A stretch of 36,401 nucleotides of DNA, taken from NCBI GenBank assembly GCA_028822585.1, contig JAPKDL010000022.1, positions 1 through 36,401 of the forward strand, written 5' to 3'. The position numbers and the translations under genes are program-made. Below, one piece after another: positions 15,770 through 24,324 of this stretch. Origin of the DNA: Alphaproteobacteria bacterium. Its GTDB lineage: Bacteria; Pseudomonadota; Alphaproteobacteria; UBA8366; GCA-2717185. The notes beneath the pieces were generated by a model. It saw only the letters and a program-made list of their open reading frames with translations. It was not told the origin of the DNA and searched no databases. The stretch's first letter is position 1. Each line of letters starts with the position of its first letter.

Positions 15770-16630
15770 TCAGCAGATATTCGCCTTATTGTCCGCCGGA
15801 TCGTCTCCGGGGACGTCTGGTAGCTTATCTGTCTCAGGCTCGCCTTCCTCGTCGTGCAGTCGCTCCGCCTCTCGCTTTAGACGCATGAACGACCGAACGG
15901 AAAACGGGATCGAGCCGAAATATATAAATGCGCAAACCGTTAACGTCTTCCACGGATGCTCCGCCAATCCGGCCATGATGACGCCGACAATGATCAAAAC
16001 CGGCACAACATATCGCCGCGGCACCTTCAAACGCTTGAACGAATAGGTCGGAATTGGACTGACCATCATCACCGCCATCAACAACAACCAAGGACCCACG
16101 ACACCAGGATGAACCAGAATTTCGGCGCCGCCACTGAATCCGATCACCAATGGTAAGAGGCTAAACAGCGCGCCCGCAGGCGCGGGCACGCCTGTGAAAT
16201 AATTATAGGCGTAAGGCGGTAATTTGCCGATCATGCTGTTAAACCGGGCCAGACGCAAACCGCAGCACACAATAAAAAATACCGCAACGCCCCACCCTAA
16301 TCCACCGGAGCTCTGCAATGACCAGAAGTACATAACAAAGGCGGGCGCAACGCCGAAACTAACAAAATCCGAGAGCGAGTCCAACTGCGCGCCAAAGTCA
16401 CTTTCAGCCTTCAACATCCGCGCCATCCGACCATCAAGCGCATCCAGGATTGCGGCCAGAATGAGGGCGGTCACTGCGTATTCCCACTGCTGATCGACGG
16501 CGAAACGAATTGATGTCAGGCCCGCGCAGGTTGCAGACACCGTAACAATATTGGGGATGAGCCTGTTGATCGACAAGCCCTTCAGACGCGGCGTCTGGCG
16601 GCGACTGCGTCTTTTGCTGCGTCGCAACAT
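15770..16630 (-). CDS. pssA: CDP-diacylglycerol--serine O-phosphatidyltransferase
   Basis: A 286-residue membrane enzyme that joins serine to CDP-diacylglycerol to make phosphatidylserine. The CDP-alcohol phosphotransferase signature DGx2ARx8Gx3Dx3D is complete: Asp66-Gly67, Ala70-Arg71, Gly80, Asp84, Asp88. About eight hydrophobic segments follow, with a basic N-terminal tail and a charged acidic C-terminus (from about residue 255). Its ATG overlaps the psd stop codon (TGATG), so the pair is translationally coupled and catalyses two consecutive steps to phosphatidylethanolamine. The length and motif spacing fit the PssA type of Gram-positives and alphaproteobacteria rather than the E. coli PLD-like enzyme. 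Confidence 0.94.
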   Translation of the reverse strand: MLRRSKRRSRRQTPRLKGLSINRLIPNIVTVSATCAGLTSIRFAVDQQWEYAVTALILAAILDALDGRMARMLKAESDFGAQLDSLSDFVSFGVAPAFVMYFWSLQSSGGLGWGVAVFFIVCCGLRLARFNSMIGKLPPYAYNYFTGVPAPAGALFSLLPLVIGFSGGAEILVHPGVVGPWLLLMAVMMVSPIPTYSFKRLKVPRRYVVPVLIIVGVIMAGLAEHPWKTLTVCAFIYFGSIPFSVRSFMRLKREAERLHDEEGEPETDKLPDVPGDDPADNKANIC

Positions 16631-17331
16631 CAGCGGGCCTCTCCGCTTATTGCATTAGACGACGCATCCATATCCGCCAGCACAGTTTCGCCCGCCACAG
16701 CGGTTTGACCAACACAAACCATCGGCAAAACGCCATCAGGCAAATACACATCCACCCGGCTGCCGAATCGAATCATTCCGAACCGTTCGCCCGTTCGCGC
16801 TTTTTGACCGTTCGTCAGATGGCACACGATTCTGCGCGCCACCAACCCTGCGATTTGCACGAAGGCCACGTCACGTCCATCACTTGTGGTAAGCCGGACC
16901 GATTGGCGTTCGTTCAGCTCACTCGCTTTGTCCAGCGACGCATTCAAAAAACTGCCTGGTCGGTACGACAGTCCCGAAATTTCACCGTCAACGGGAATCC
17001 GGTTCACGTGAACACTAAAAACATTCATGAATACGCTAACCCGGGTCAGTGACTTTTCGCCCATCCCCAATTCCTGGGGCGGGCGGGCGGCTTGGATCAA
17101 TTGAACTACGCCATCAGCGGGGCTAACGACAAGACCGGCGCGCACTGGCGTCACGCGCGCTGGGTCACGGAAAAAATAAGTGCACCACGCGCTTAGAATC
17201 ACACCAGGAATCCACAAAGGCGCCCACAACCAGCCCGCCAGAACCGTAACTACCACAAACACCCCGATGAACGGCCACCCTTCCCGGGTTATGGGCGTCA
17301 AAACGGGACGCAATGTGTCACGTATACTCAT
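16630..17331 (-). CDS. psd: Phosphatidylserine decarboxylase proenzyme
   Basis: A 233-residue membrane-associated decarboxylase of the short (PSD-A) type, making phosphatidylethanolamine from phosphatidylserine. The self-cleavage site is Gly190-Ser191 in MIRFGSRVDV; the Ser becomes the pyruvoyl cofactor of the small subunit. Other marks are SPADGVV (70-76), VSVFMNVFSVHVNR (98-111) with the catalytic His, and RPGSFLNASLDKASELNER. Two hydrophobic stretches near 20-50 anchor it. GAGG lies upstream of the ATG. It forms a two-gene operon with pssA, overlapping by one base. Confidence 0.95.
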   Translation of the reverse strand: MSIRDTLRPVLTPITREGWPFIGVFVVVTVLAGWLWAPLWIPGVILSAWCTYFFRDPARVTPVRAGLVVSPADGVVQLIQAARPPQELGMGEKSLTRVSVFMNVFSVHVNRIPVDGEISGLSYRPGSFLNASLDKASELNERQSVRLTTSDGRDVAFVQIAGLVARRIVCHLTNGQKARTGERFGMIRFGSRVDVYLPDGVLPMVCVGQTAVAGETVLADMDASSNAISGEAR

Positions 17332-17398
17332 GGAAACCTCATAATTTCACTAAAATTTCTGACCAGAAACCCTCAAATTAATCCTCGTCAGTATAGTA

Positions 17399-18541
17399 TT
17401 ATCGTGACTTTGGCACGTTGAATACCTGGCCTGGGTAAATAAGGTTCGGATTGCTAATTTGACCTTTGTTGGCTTCATAAATAATCGTGTATCGCGTGCC
17501 AGCACCCAAAGACCGCCGGGCGATCCGCCACAAACTATTGCCTGGTTGAACAATTATTCGGACCTTTCTCGATGACGCTTTTGAGGCACCGCCTTGGTTT
17601 TCCAGTTTGGCGCGTAAAAATGGCGTTTCAACCCTGGCCACCACAGCCCCTCCGACAATTTCGTCGGCGCGGAGCTTATAAATACCAGGTGCAATCACCC
17701 GGCTTAGCTTTGACAACCGCCAATCACCATCGGAATTCACATCTGCGGTGCCCACCGGTTTATTGCCGATATAAAGGCGAATTGTCGCCGCTGGACGACC
17801 CTTCCCCGCAATCGTTACATTTCCGTCGTCATCATAATCCACGACTCCAATAATCAGATCACCCACTTTCGACGCCGCTGCTGGTGCCTGCAAAACCCGG
17901 CTCGATTCCTCTTTCTTGTTGGAAACCAGAACCGCCAGGGCTTGACGCATCATGGTTGCGGGTTTGGCACCATCACCTGCTTTACCCGGCGCTGGGATCG
18001 CCAAAACAACATTTGATTCGGACCTGGTTTCGACGCCGTCAGGATTCCGCGCGATTAAACTCAATTCCCGGTCGCCTGACGGCAACGGTTCGCTAGGCAG
18101 GTAAATCCATTCACCGCGTTCATCCGCAACAACATTACCGGATAACTTGTCCCCATCGAAAATTTGGACTGTGTTGCCGGGCACCGCGCGGCCTGCAATG
18201 ACGCTGTCGCCGCGAGGGTTTACGCGCACCACATCAAACGTGGGCGCAATTGGCTTGATCCGCTTTCGAGGCCTGGCGCTCACCTCCGCGGAAGAGGTCT
18301 TAACTGACGCCTCCACCCGTTTAGGGTCGCCGGGGCGATACGCAGCTACCGGCGGCAAGGCTGGCACGGGAATGCCACCGTTTCGCTTCGACAGATAGTT
18401 TCGGCCCCCCCCATCTTTGATAGACGCAGACGCGGCGCTGTCAGACGCACGCTCAACATCGACGTTAAACACGTAGTTTAGACCAATTGCGAGCGCGATA
18501 ACGACAACGCCAAGCAATCCAATTAAGGTAAATTGGTTCAC
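17399..18541 (-). CDS. LysM-domain envelope protein with Ig-like region
   Basis: A 380-residue protein with one N-terminal membrane span or uncleaved signal (ligand-free hydrophobic stretch 5-25), a low-complexity linker, an Ig-like/carbohydrate-binding-like repeat region (around 105-185: GRAVPGNTVQIFDGDKL and LSLIARNPDG; a second at about 230-300: TIAGKGRPAATIRLYIGNKPVG) and a C-terminal LysM domain (327-380: QPGNSLWRIARRSLG, then NPNLIYPGQVFNVP). LysM binds peptidoglycan, so the protein should be periplasmic and attached to the cell wall. Similar LysM proteins are common in alphaproteobacteria without a firm role. It lies upstream of psd-pssA on the same strand. Confidence 0.85.
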   Translation of the reverse strand: MNQFTLIGLLGVVVIALAIGLNYVFNVDVERASDSAASASIKDGGGRNYLSKRNGGIPVPALPPVAAYRPGDPKRVEASVKTSSAEVSARPRKRIKPIAPTFDVVRVNPRGDSVIAGRAVPGNTVQIFDGDKLSGNVVADERGEWIYLPSEPLPSGDRELSLIARNPDGVETRSESNVVLAIPAPGKAGDGAKPATMMRQALAVLVSNKKEESSRVLQAPAAASKVGDLIIGVVDYDDDGNVTIAGKGRPAATIRLYIGNKPVGTADVNSDGDWRLSKLSRVIAPGIYKLRADEIVGGAVVARVETPFLRAKLENQGGASKASSRKVRIIVQPGNSLWRIARRSLGAGTRYTIIYEANKGQISNPNLIYPGQVFNVPKSR

Positions 18542-18650
18542 GATTCCCCAAGTCCGTTATTCACGTCACATCAGTAATCTGCCTTTATTAACGAAGACAC
18601 CATACACAGGATAACCATCTTCGCCAAACGGCCCGCAGGTATAATATTTT

Positions 18651-19610
18651 TTACTGAAACATATTGTGCACCCTGTCGGGTGCCTGATGTTTCGACGTCG
18701 ACGAAAGGAAAGTTGCAATGGCGCGCAAATCTTCTTCGGTCATTCGACCAGTGGACTTTTCGAAAACCTCTGTCATCGCGCCGCCCACATAATTGCCGTC
18801 AGACAAAAACCCATCCGACATAAATGTCACAATGTCATCCGGGCCCCAAGCCCAGATTCCCTTGGGTTTATAGAGTGTAATGTTGGGCACCCATTTGCCT
18901 TCCGACCCTTTCTAAAGAGCCCTCGAAATCCCGGCCCAACCGCATCCCACCCATCAATGTCCGTGGCGCATGACATTCCCCACAATGGCCAACAGCCCGA
19001 AACAAATAAGCACCACAGTTCCACGCCACCGGCTTTTCGGACTCAGGCAGGAATGGTGAATCCTCAAAATACAGAAACCGCCAGAAGAACAAAAGCCACC
19101 TTTGGTTAAATGGAAACGAGATTTGATGCGCCTGATTCGTGCGCGACTGGGCGGGACGCGCGCGAAGATACGCCCACAACACCGTCAAATCGGCATCGAT
19201 CATGCTCGTGTAAGACACATAAGGTAACGCTGGAAAATAATACGCACCGTCCGGCGACCGGCCTTCCCGCGTGGCTCGGATAAAAGTTGCCTTTGTTCAT
19301 TCGCCAATACCAGTCTTCGGGTCCAGAAAAATTTTCGGTGTTATGAAAATTCCAAATGGCGCAGCCAGTTGACGTCCCCCCGCCAACAGCGCGCCTTTGG
19401 GCTTTACCAATGCATGGCACCCGGCGCACCCCGCCGCGTTAAAACATAGGCACCCGTCTTAACTAAACCAGCCTTAGCGGCCGCTGAAGTCTGCCAAATC
19501 AAGATCAACTCCTGCAAGACGCTAAAATTCTCAAATATCTCAGGTCGCATTCCACCATACGCCGATGGCAGCAACCCAGTAGAAAACCCGATACGTCGTA
19601 GATAAAAAAT
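18651..19610 (-). pseudogene. Di-heme cytochrome c (alcohol dehydrogenase cytochrome subunit-like), frameshifted
   Basis: Minus-strand pieces reconstruct a membrane-anchored di-heme cytochrome c. The first heme site CAGCH is visible near 19420-19440 in the frame reading TAAGCAGCHALVKPKGALLAG. It is followed by pieces with ALPYVSYTSM, DADLTVLWAYLRARPA, FPFNQRWLLFFWR and GAYLFRAVGHCGECH, which carries the second heme site, at about 18968-18982. The tail in another frame is MPNITLYKPKGIWAWGPDDI, GGAMTEVFEKSTG and EEDLRAIATFL, the typical cytochrome ending, to TAA at 18651. Frame changes and stops near 19370, 19290 and 18915 break it. The left neighbour is LysM; the upstream end runs into the promoter zone of the LOG gene. 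Confidence 0.8.
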
Positions 19611-19676
19611 ACAATCTCTTGGCAAGATAGGGGTAGGCGCGATATGCACAGCGACGCGAAAATGAAAGGTTTTACG

Positions 19677-20261
19677 ATGCAAACACCTAAGTCTATTTGC
19701 GTTTATTGCGGGTCTTCCGACCGGGGACGCGATAGTCACCGAACGGCTGCCTATGACCTGGGCGCTACCTTGGCGCAAAATCAAATTCGCCTAGTGTATG
19801 GCGGCGGCGACATTGGATTGATGGGCATCGTTGCGGATTCCGTTCTCGAACACGACGGCGACGTCACCGGGGTCATCCCACAATTTTTAATGGACATGGA
19901 AGTTGGCCACGACGGCTGTACCGAATTGATCATCACCGAAAGCATGCACGAACGCAAACAGCGTATGGCCGAGTTATCGGACGCCTTCGTAATTCTACCC
20001 GGCGGATTAGGGACCCTTGACGAGGCCTTTGAAATTCTAACCTGGCGGCAACTTCGTTTGCATGACAAGCCCGTTATTTTCGTCAATGTTGACGACTTCT
20101 GGTCGCCACTTCTGGCCATGATCGACAATCAAATCACGGAGAACTATGTCCGGGCGGAACACCGGCGCCTTTACGATGTCGTCGCGCGTATAGAGGATAT
20201 ATTGCCGATGATTGAGCGCAGCCTCAGTGCCGATATTTCGACAGAATTAAGCCGATTCTAG
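19677..20261 (+). CDS. LOG-family protein (cytokinin riboside 5'-monophosphate phosphoribohydrolase-like)
   Basis: A 194-residue Rossmann-like protein of the TIGR00730/LOG family. Marks are SICVYCGSS at the start, YGGGDIGLMG (41-50), the ESMHERKQRM helix with the catalytic Arg (around 88-97), and PGGLGTLDE (108-116) with the catalytic Glu. Such enzymes hydrolyse nucleoside 5'-monophosphates to base plus ribose 5-phosphate. The ATG at 19677 is preferred, with AAAGG eight bases upstream; two earlier in-frame ATGs (19644, 19662) add residues not expected in the family. It ends in TAG. It is a single gene, divergent from the cytochrome pseudogene. Confidence 0.9.
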   Translation: MQTPKSICVYCGSSDRGRDSHRTAAYDLGATLAQNQIRLVYGGGDIGLMGIVADSVLEHDGDVTGVIPQFLMDMEVGHDGCTELIITESMHERKQRMAELSDAFVILPGGLGTLDEAFEILTWRQLRLHDKPVIFVNVDDFWSPLLAMIDNQITENYVRAEHRRLYDVVARIEDILPMIERSLSADISTELSRF

Positions 20262-20366
20262 ACCGCCGCCGGGCACTTTTTTCAACGCCTTTCCTTGCAC
20301 CGTAATTTCGGGGTGGTATTGTGCGCCCGCTATACAGGCTGGGCTGCGCTACGAAGCGGCGGATAT

Positions 20367-20408
20367 TTCATTCAGATATCGCCCCGTTTCGCCATGAATT
20401 TTCATTCA
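20367..20408 (+). repeat. Two TTCATTCA direct repeats upstream of the 457-residue gene
   Basis: The 8-mer TTCATTCA occurs at 20367-20374 and 20401-20408, 34 bases apart (about three helical turns), 70-110 bases before the ATG at 20479. Both copies sit in AT-rich flanks inside the 217-base gap after the LOG gene. They could be a regulator's paired binding site or chance. No other feature was found in the gap. Confidence 0.25.
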
Positions 20409-20478
20409 CGGCGCTGCGCGCGCGCCCACCAGTTAATTTTTACGTAAGCGATTTACTCAACCAATAGGAAGACACAAC

Positions 20479-21852
20479 ATGCTAGACCTTATGAACATCG
20501 CACGAACGGAAGCCGATGGCGGCGACCTGCTTGGGCTGCTTTCGAGCTTGTTTGACTCGACAGATACCCGCCCCGAAGGCCACCCCGACGCCGTGATTTG
20601 GCAAGGCGGGAACCACGACGGAAACATCAAACCCGTCGCCCATTCCCTAACCGACGCCTACGCGCTGCTCGGCACCATCGCGGCGATTGATGTTCTCGGC
20701 CTGCCCTATTACGCCGTGCCCATGTGGTCGCAAATTCGCCATGATGAAAAATTGGCGCCGTTGAGCTGGTTCGGTAACATGCCCTGCACCTCCATTAAAT
20801 GGTCGACCGCAGGCGACGCCTATGTGAATGACGGCAAAGGCGGCAAATGCGTCGTCATGGGTAAATCCGGCAATGCGCCGTTGCGCACCCAAGCGGGCGT
20901 CTTCTGTAACGTCCGTCCCTATGGCCGCACGACCGTTGTTCGCTGCATGCCCTGCCTACCCTATTCCCAGGACAAGGCCAAATTCACCGTCGACGCCAAA
21001 ACAGGCATCATCCATTCGGAAATGAACACGCCGGGCGTGCAAATGGCCTATGCCTGCCGCTTGTTCCTGAAAATGGTGAACGAAACCGGTAGTTTGGGCC
21101 GCGTCGCGTACAAGCCAACACAAGCAATGGAAGACGGCATCAACGCCGGTCTGCTGTCCTGGATGCTGCAAGGCACTAAATTCACCGTCGGTCGGAAATG
21201 GGCTGTAGACGGTTACGAAGAACACCGCGAATTGGTGGACCGCATCATCGCCTTGCTTCCCAGCGACTTTAAGGATGGTATGGAATCCTGGAGCGGCCGG
21301 GTAGAACAACACATTTCAGACACCAATTATGGCCTGTTGCTGTGGGATCTGATCGAGAAACAAGACAACATCATCCTCGCCACCGACCTTGACGGCGACC
21401 GCCTGACCGATCTGCTGGCCGATGTTTCCGATCCGTTGCGCCGGTTCGGACAATTAGTCATCGAACATGTCGGTGCCGACGCTAAGATGGATAACAAAAT
21501 GTGGGCCGACATGGGCTACACCACGGGCAATGGCCGTGATATGACGTCGGTCATGTACCGTATGGAGGGCCCGCCGATCCACGAGCAGACACTGGGGTCT
21601 GCGGACGCCATGCTGTTACGCCTTCTCGATGGCGATGAGTCAATGGGCGGCACGAAGAGCCCCTATGACCCGCGCATTCACTTCGTGCTGATCCGTGACG
21701 CCTATCTCGACGCAAACCCAGGCAACACTGAACTGGCCAAGTGGCTTAATGCGGCACTGGCGACCTTCGACGGCATTTACGGCGAAAATCGTCCCGGTTT
21801 CCTCGAAGGCTACAAAGCCCTCAAGGACGCCATCATACCCTGGGGAGCGTAA
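20479..21852 (+). CDS. Unassigned 457-residue soluble protein
   Basis: An intact, well-signalled gene: AGGAAG seven bases before the ATG and a strong terminator just after the stop. The protein is soluble, without signal peptide or membrane spans. I do not recognise its family. Notable parts are IWQGGNHDGNIKPVAHSLTDAYALLG (about 40-65), PYYAVPMWSQIRHDEKLAPLSWFGNMP (98-126), two Cys near 158-161 (RCMPCLPY), an acidic DLDGDRLTDLLADVSD stretch (about 302-317), and GYTTGNGRDMTSVMYRMEGPP (about 351-371). The regular Trp/His/Asp/Gly distribution resembles an enzyme. It stands alone between a LOG gene and the dead isocitrate dehydrogenase. Structure prediction would be the natural route to a function. 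Confidence 0.85.
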   Translation: MLDLMNIARTEADGGDLLGLLSSLFDSTDTRPEGHPDAVIWQGGNHDGNIKPVAHSLTDAYALLGTIAAIDVLGLPYYAVPMWSQIRHDEKLAPLSWFGNMPCTSIKWSTAGDAYVNDGKGGKCVVMGKSGNAPLRTQAGVFCNVRPYGRTTVVRCMPCLPYSQDKAKFTVDAKTGIIHSEMNTPGVQMAYACRLFLKMVNETGSLGRVAYKPTQAMEDGINAGLLSWMLQGTKFTVGRKWAVDGYEEHRELVDRIIALLPSDFKDGMESWSGRVEQHISDTNYGLLLWDLIEKQDNIILATDLDGDRLTDLLADVSDPLRRFGQLVIEHVGADAKMDNKMWADMGYTTGNGRDMTSVMYRMEGPPIHEQTLGSADAMLLRLLDGDESMGGTKSPYDPRIHFVLIRDAYLDANPGNTELAKWLNAALATFDGIYGENRPGFLEGYKALKDAIIPWGA

Positions 21853-21876
21853 CCCCACGCTGTTAAAGAAGACAAG

Positions 21877-21904
21877 GGGCCGGTGGCGTTTTAGCTACCG
21901 GCCC
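21877..21904 (+). terminator. Rho-independent terminator
   Basis: GGGCCGGT (21877-21884) pairs perfectly with ACCGGCCC (21897-21904) across a 12-base loop, followed by TTAATTTATTTG. It lies 25 bases after the stop of the 457-residue gene and should end its transcript. Confidence 0.8.
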
Positions 21905-21929
21905 TTAATTTATTTGCGAAAAAATTTAA

Positions 21930-22877
21930 ATGCAAAAAATAAACGTGGTAAATTCCGTCGTCGAACTTGATGGCGATAAAATGACACGGATTCTGTAGCA
22001 GTTTATCAAACAAAAATTAATTCTGTCCCACCTCGTTATCCACTCGATTTACTTTGATCTGAGCATGGAAAACGGCGACGCCACACGCGATCAGGTCACC
22101 ATCGACAGTGCCGACGCGATCAAAAAACATGTCGTCGGCGTGAAATGAGGCGCGCGTCGAACGCGAGGTCTTCAATTTTCTCGGCACCAGCATCGCCATG
22201 TCGATCTATAATGTCGACGACTCCATTAGAGGTTTCGCCCGGTCATGCTTCACCTCTGGTCTGGATTTAGGTTGGCCCATATTTTATCGACAAAGAACAT
22301 AATCCTGAAAATCTACGATGGCCGTTTCAAGAATATCTTCGAGGAGATATTCCAGGTGGAATTTAAGGATTAATTCGATGCAAAAGGTTTGATCTACCAA
22401 CACCGACTCATTGACGACATCGTGGCGTCCGACTTGAAATGGTCCGGAAGATGCGTCTGGGCCGGCGAAACTATGATGGCGTTGTGCAGTCCGACACCGT
22501 TGCTCAAGGCTTCGGCAGCCTGGGTCTGATGACATCGATCCTCATCACGCCGGACGGAAAACCATCGAAGCCGAAGCCGCCCATGGCACTGTCACGCGAC
22601 ATTACCGCAAACACTAAAAAGGCAACGAAACCTCGACCAACCCAGTTGCATCAGTCTTCGCGTGGACCCGCGCCCTAACCTCTCGTGGGCGAATTGACGA
22701 CACCCCGGACGTAATTCATTTTGCCGAAATACTGGAACGCGTCTACATCGACACCGTGGAACACGGGCACATGACCATGGGTTTGGCCATTCTGGTGGAT
22801 GAGAATCAAAATGGATGACAGCTGTCGGGTTCCTCGACAAACTAGACGAGAAATTAAAGCTAGCTATGCAGCCTTAA
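21930..22877 (+). pseudogene. icd: NADP-dependent isocitrate dehydrogenase, heavily decayed
   Basis: From an ATG at 21930 the plus strand reads as the eukaryote-like homodimeric NADP-IDH found in alphaproteobacteria: NVVNSVVELDGDKMTRIL, then TAG where the family has Trp, [27 protein letters not shown] and VVGVK. The central part, about 100 codons, including much of the substrate region, is deleted. Reading resumes at VEREVFNFLGTSIAMSIYNVDDSI, then in changing frames [89 protein letters not shown] and FLDKLDEKLKLAMQP with TAA at 22875-22877. At least six frame changes and several stops are present. An active IDH must be encoded elsewhere or the step is lost. Confidence 0.9.
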
Positions 22878-22887
22878 CCGTCTGCCA

Positions 22888-24210
22888 TTAATCGTCCTGG
22901 CGCAGGATATCGCGCGCCGTCTCGCCCTTGTATTCAGTTCGGAACAATCCGCGGCGTTGTAGAACCGGCACGACCTGATCGACAAATTCCTCAATCGCGC
23001 CCGGGCTATAGATGGGCGAGATCATAAACCCGTCGCCACCCGCAACGTCCATGAAGGCTTCCATCTGATCAACAATGGTTTCTGGCGTGCCGGTGAATTG
23101 AGGCAGGCCTACACTTTGCCCATGACGCTGCGCAACCTCTGCCAGGGTCATGGATTCGCCCGATGGCTTTAAATAGCGGGTACGCATACGTTTTAATTCC
23201 GGCTCCGTCCTGTCCATCATTTTGGCGTCGAGCGGAATTTTCGACAAATCAAAATCGAGGTGCGCCGACAGGATTGCCAAACCGGCATGAAGCGGTGCCA
23301 AACTGTTATGTTCTTCCTGCTTTTCGAGGGCCTCCGACTCGGAGTCGCCAATGATAGGCTGAAGGCCAAACAGGATTTTACAATGGTCGGGATTTCGCCC
23401 CGCATCATCCATACGACCTTTAACGTCGTTCAAATAGGCGCCCGCGTCTTCGGCGCGAGGTTGAATGGCGAATATGCCATCCGCGTATTTTGCCGCAAAC
23501 TCAAGCCCCTTCGCTGATGTCCCCGCCTGCAGGATCGCCGGGCCGTTTTGCGGCGAACGCGTCACATTCAGGGGGCCCCGGGATTTAAAGAACCGGCCTT
23601 CAAAGTCGATCCGCCGCACCTTCGACGCATCCACAAAAACTGCGTTCTCCTTATCCATCACGACTGCGTCTTCGTCCCAACTGTTCCAAAGTTCCTGGCA
23701 GACCTGCATGAATTCATACGCTTTATCGTAGCGCAGTTCAGCATCGTCGCGAGAAGCTCCGTAATTCGCCGCCTGGTTTTCATTGATCGACGTCACCACA
23801 TTCCAGGCCGCGCGCCCCTTAGTCAAATGATCCAACGTCGCCCATAACCTTGCGGCGTAAAATGGATGCTGATTGCTGGTCGAAAAAGTTGCGCCCAACC
23901 CGATACGCGTGGTCACCGCCCCCATCCATGAGATGAGCGGAATAGGATCGTGCTCCGGCGCCTGAGCGGCATAGCGCAGCGCGGGTTCGAGCGACCCTTG
24001 AAAGGTATCCGAGATATAGTTGAGGTCGGCAAAAAAGACCATATCGAACAAACCGCGTTCACAAGTGCGCGCGATATGCTGATACAATTCTGGTTCCCGC
24101 CACGCGTCACCGGAAAATTCCGTACGGGGATGACGCCACATGGCGAGACTGTGATAGCTCGGGCCGTGCACCAAAAATTGTGCGATATGGATTTTTTTAT
24201 TGTACGACAT
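22888..24210 (-). CDS. LLM-class flavin-dependent monooxygenase, NtaA/SnaA/DszA family
   Basis: A 440-residue TIM-barrel flavin monooxygenase using FMNH2 supplied by a separate reductase. The N-terminus HIAQFLVHGPSYHSLAMWRHP, then GLFDMVFFADL, LGATFSTSNQHPFYAARLWATLDHL, GRAAWNVVTS and the PAILQAGTSAKG segment are all typical of the nitrilotriacetate, pristinamycin and dibenzothiophene-sulfone monooxygenase branch. Substrates in this branch include aminopolycarboxylates, sulfones and alkanesulfonates. The start ATG has GGAG ten bases upstream. No flavin reductase gene is adjacent. All core motifs look intact. Confidence 0.92.
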   Translation of the reverse strand: MSYNKKIHIAQFLVHGPSYHSLAMWRHPRTEFSGDAWREPELYQHIARTCERGLFDMVFFADLNYISDTFQGSLEPALRYAAQAPEHDPIPLISWMGAVTTRIGLGATFSTSNQHPFYAARLWATLDHLTKGRAAWNVVTSINENQAANYGASRDDAELRYDKAYEFMQVCQELWNSWDEDAVVMDKENAVFVDASKVRRIDFEGRFFKSRGPLNVTRSPQNGPAILQAGTSAKGLEFAAKYADGIFAIQPRAEDAGAYLNDVKGRMDDAGRNPDHCKILFGLQPIIGDSESEALEKQEEHNSLAPLHAGLAILSAHLDFDLSKIPLDAKMMDRTEPELKRMRTRYLKPSGESMTLAEVAQRHGQSVGLPQFTGTPETIVDQMEAFMDVAGGDGFMISPIYSPGAIEEFVDQVVPVLQRRGLFRTEYKGETARDILRQDD

Positions 24211-24324
24211 GGCAATAACGCTCCGGCACCGACGAGATTACGGCTAACCCATTAGCGCTCTGATCGTGTGATTCATATACATAATACTATCCCAATTTAG
24301 GGGACGCACTTCCGTATCATCACA

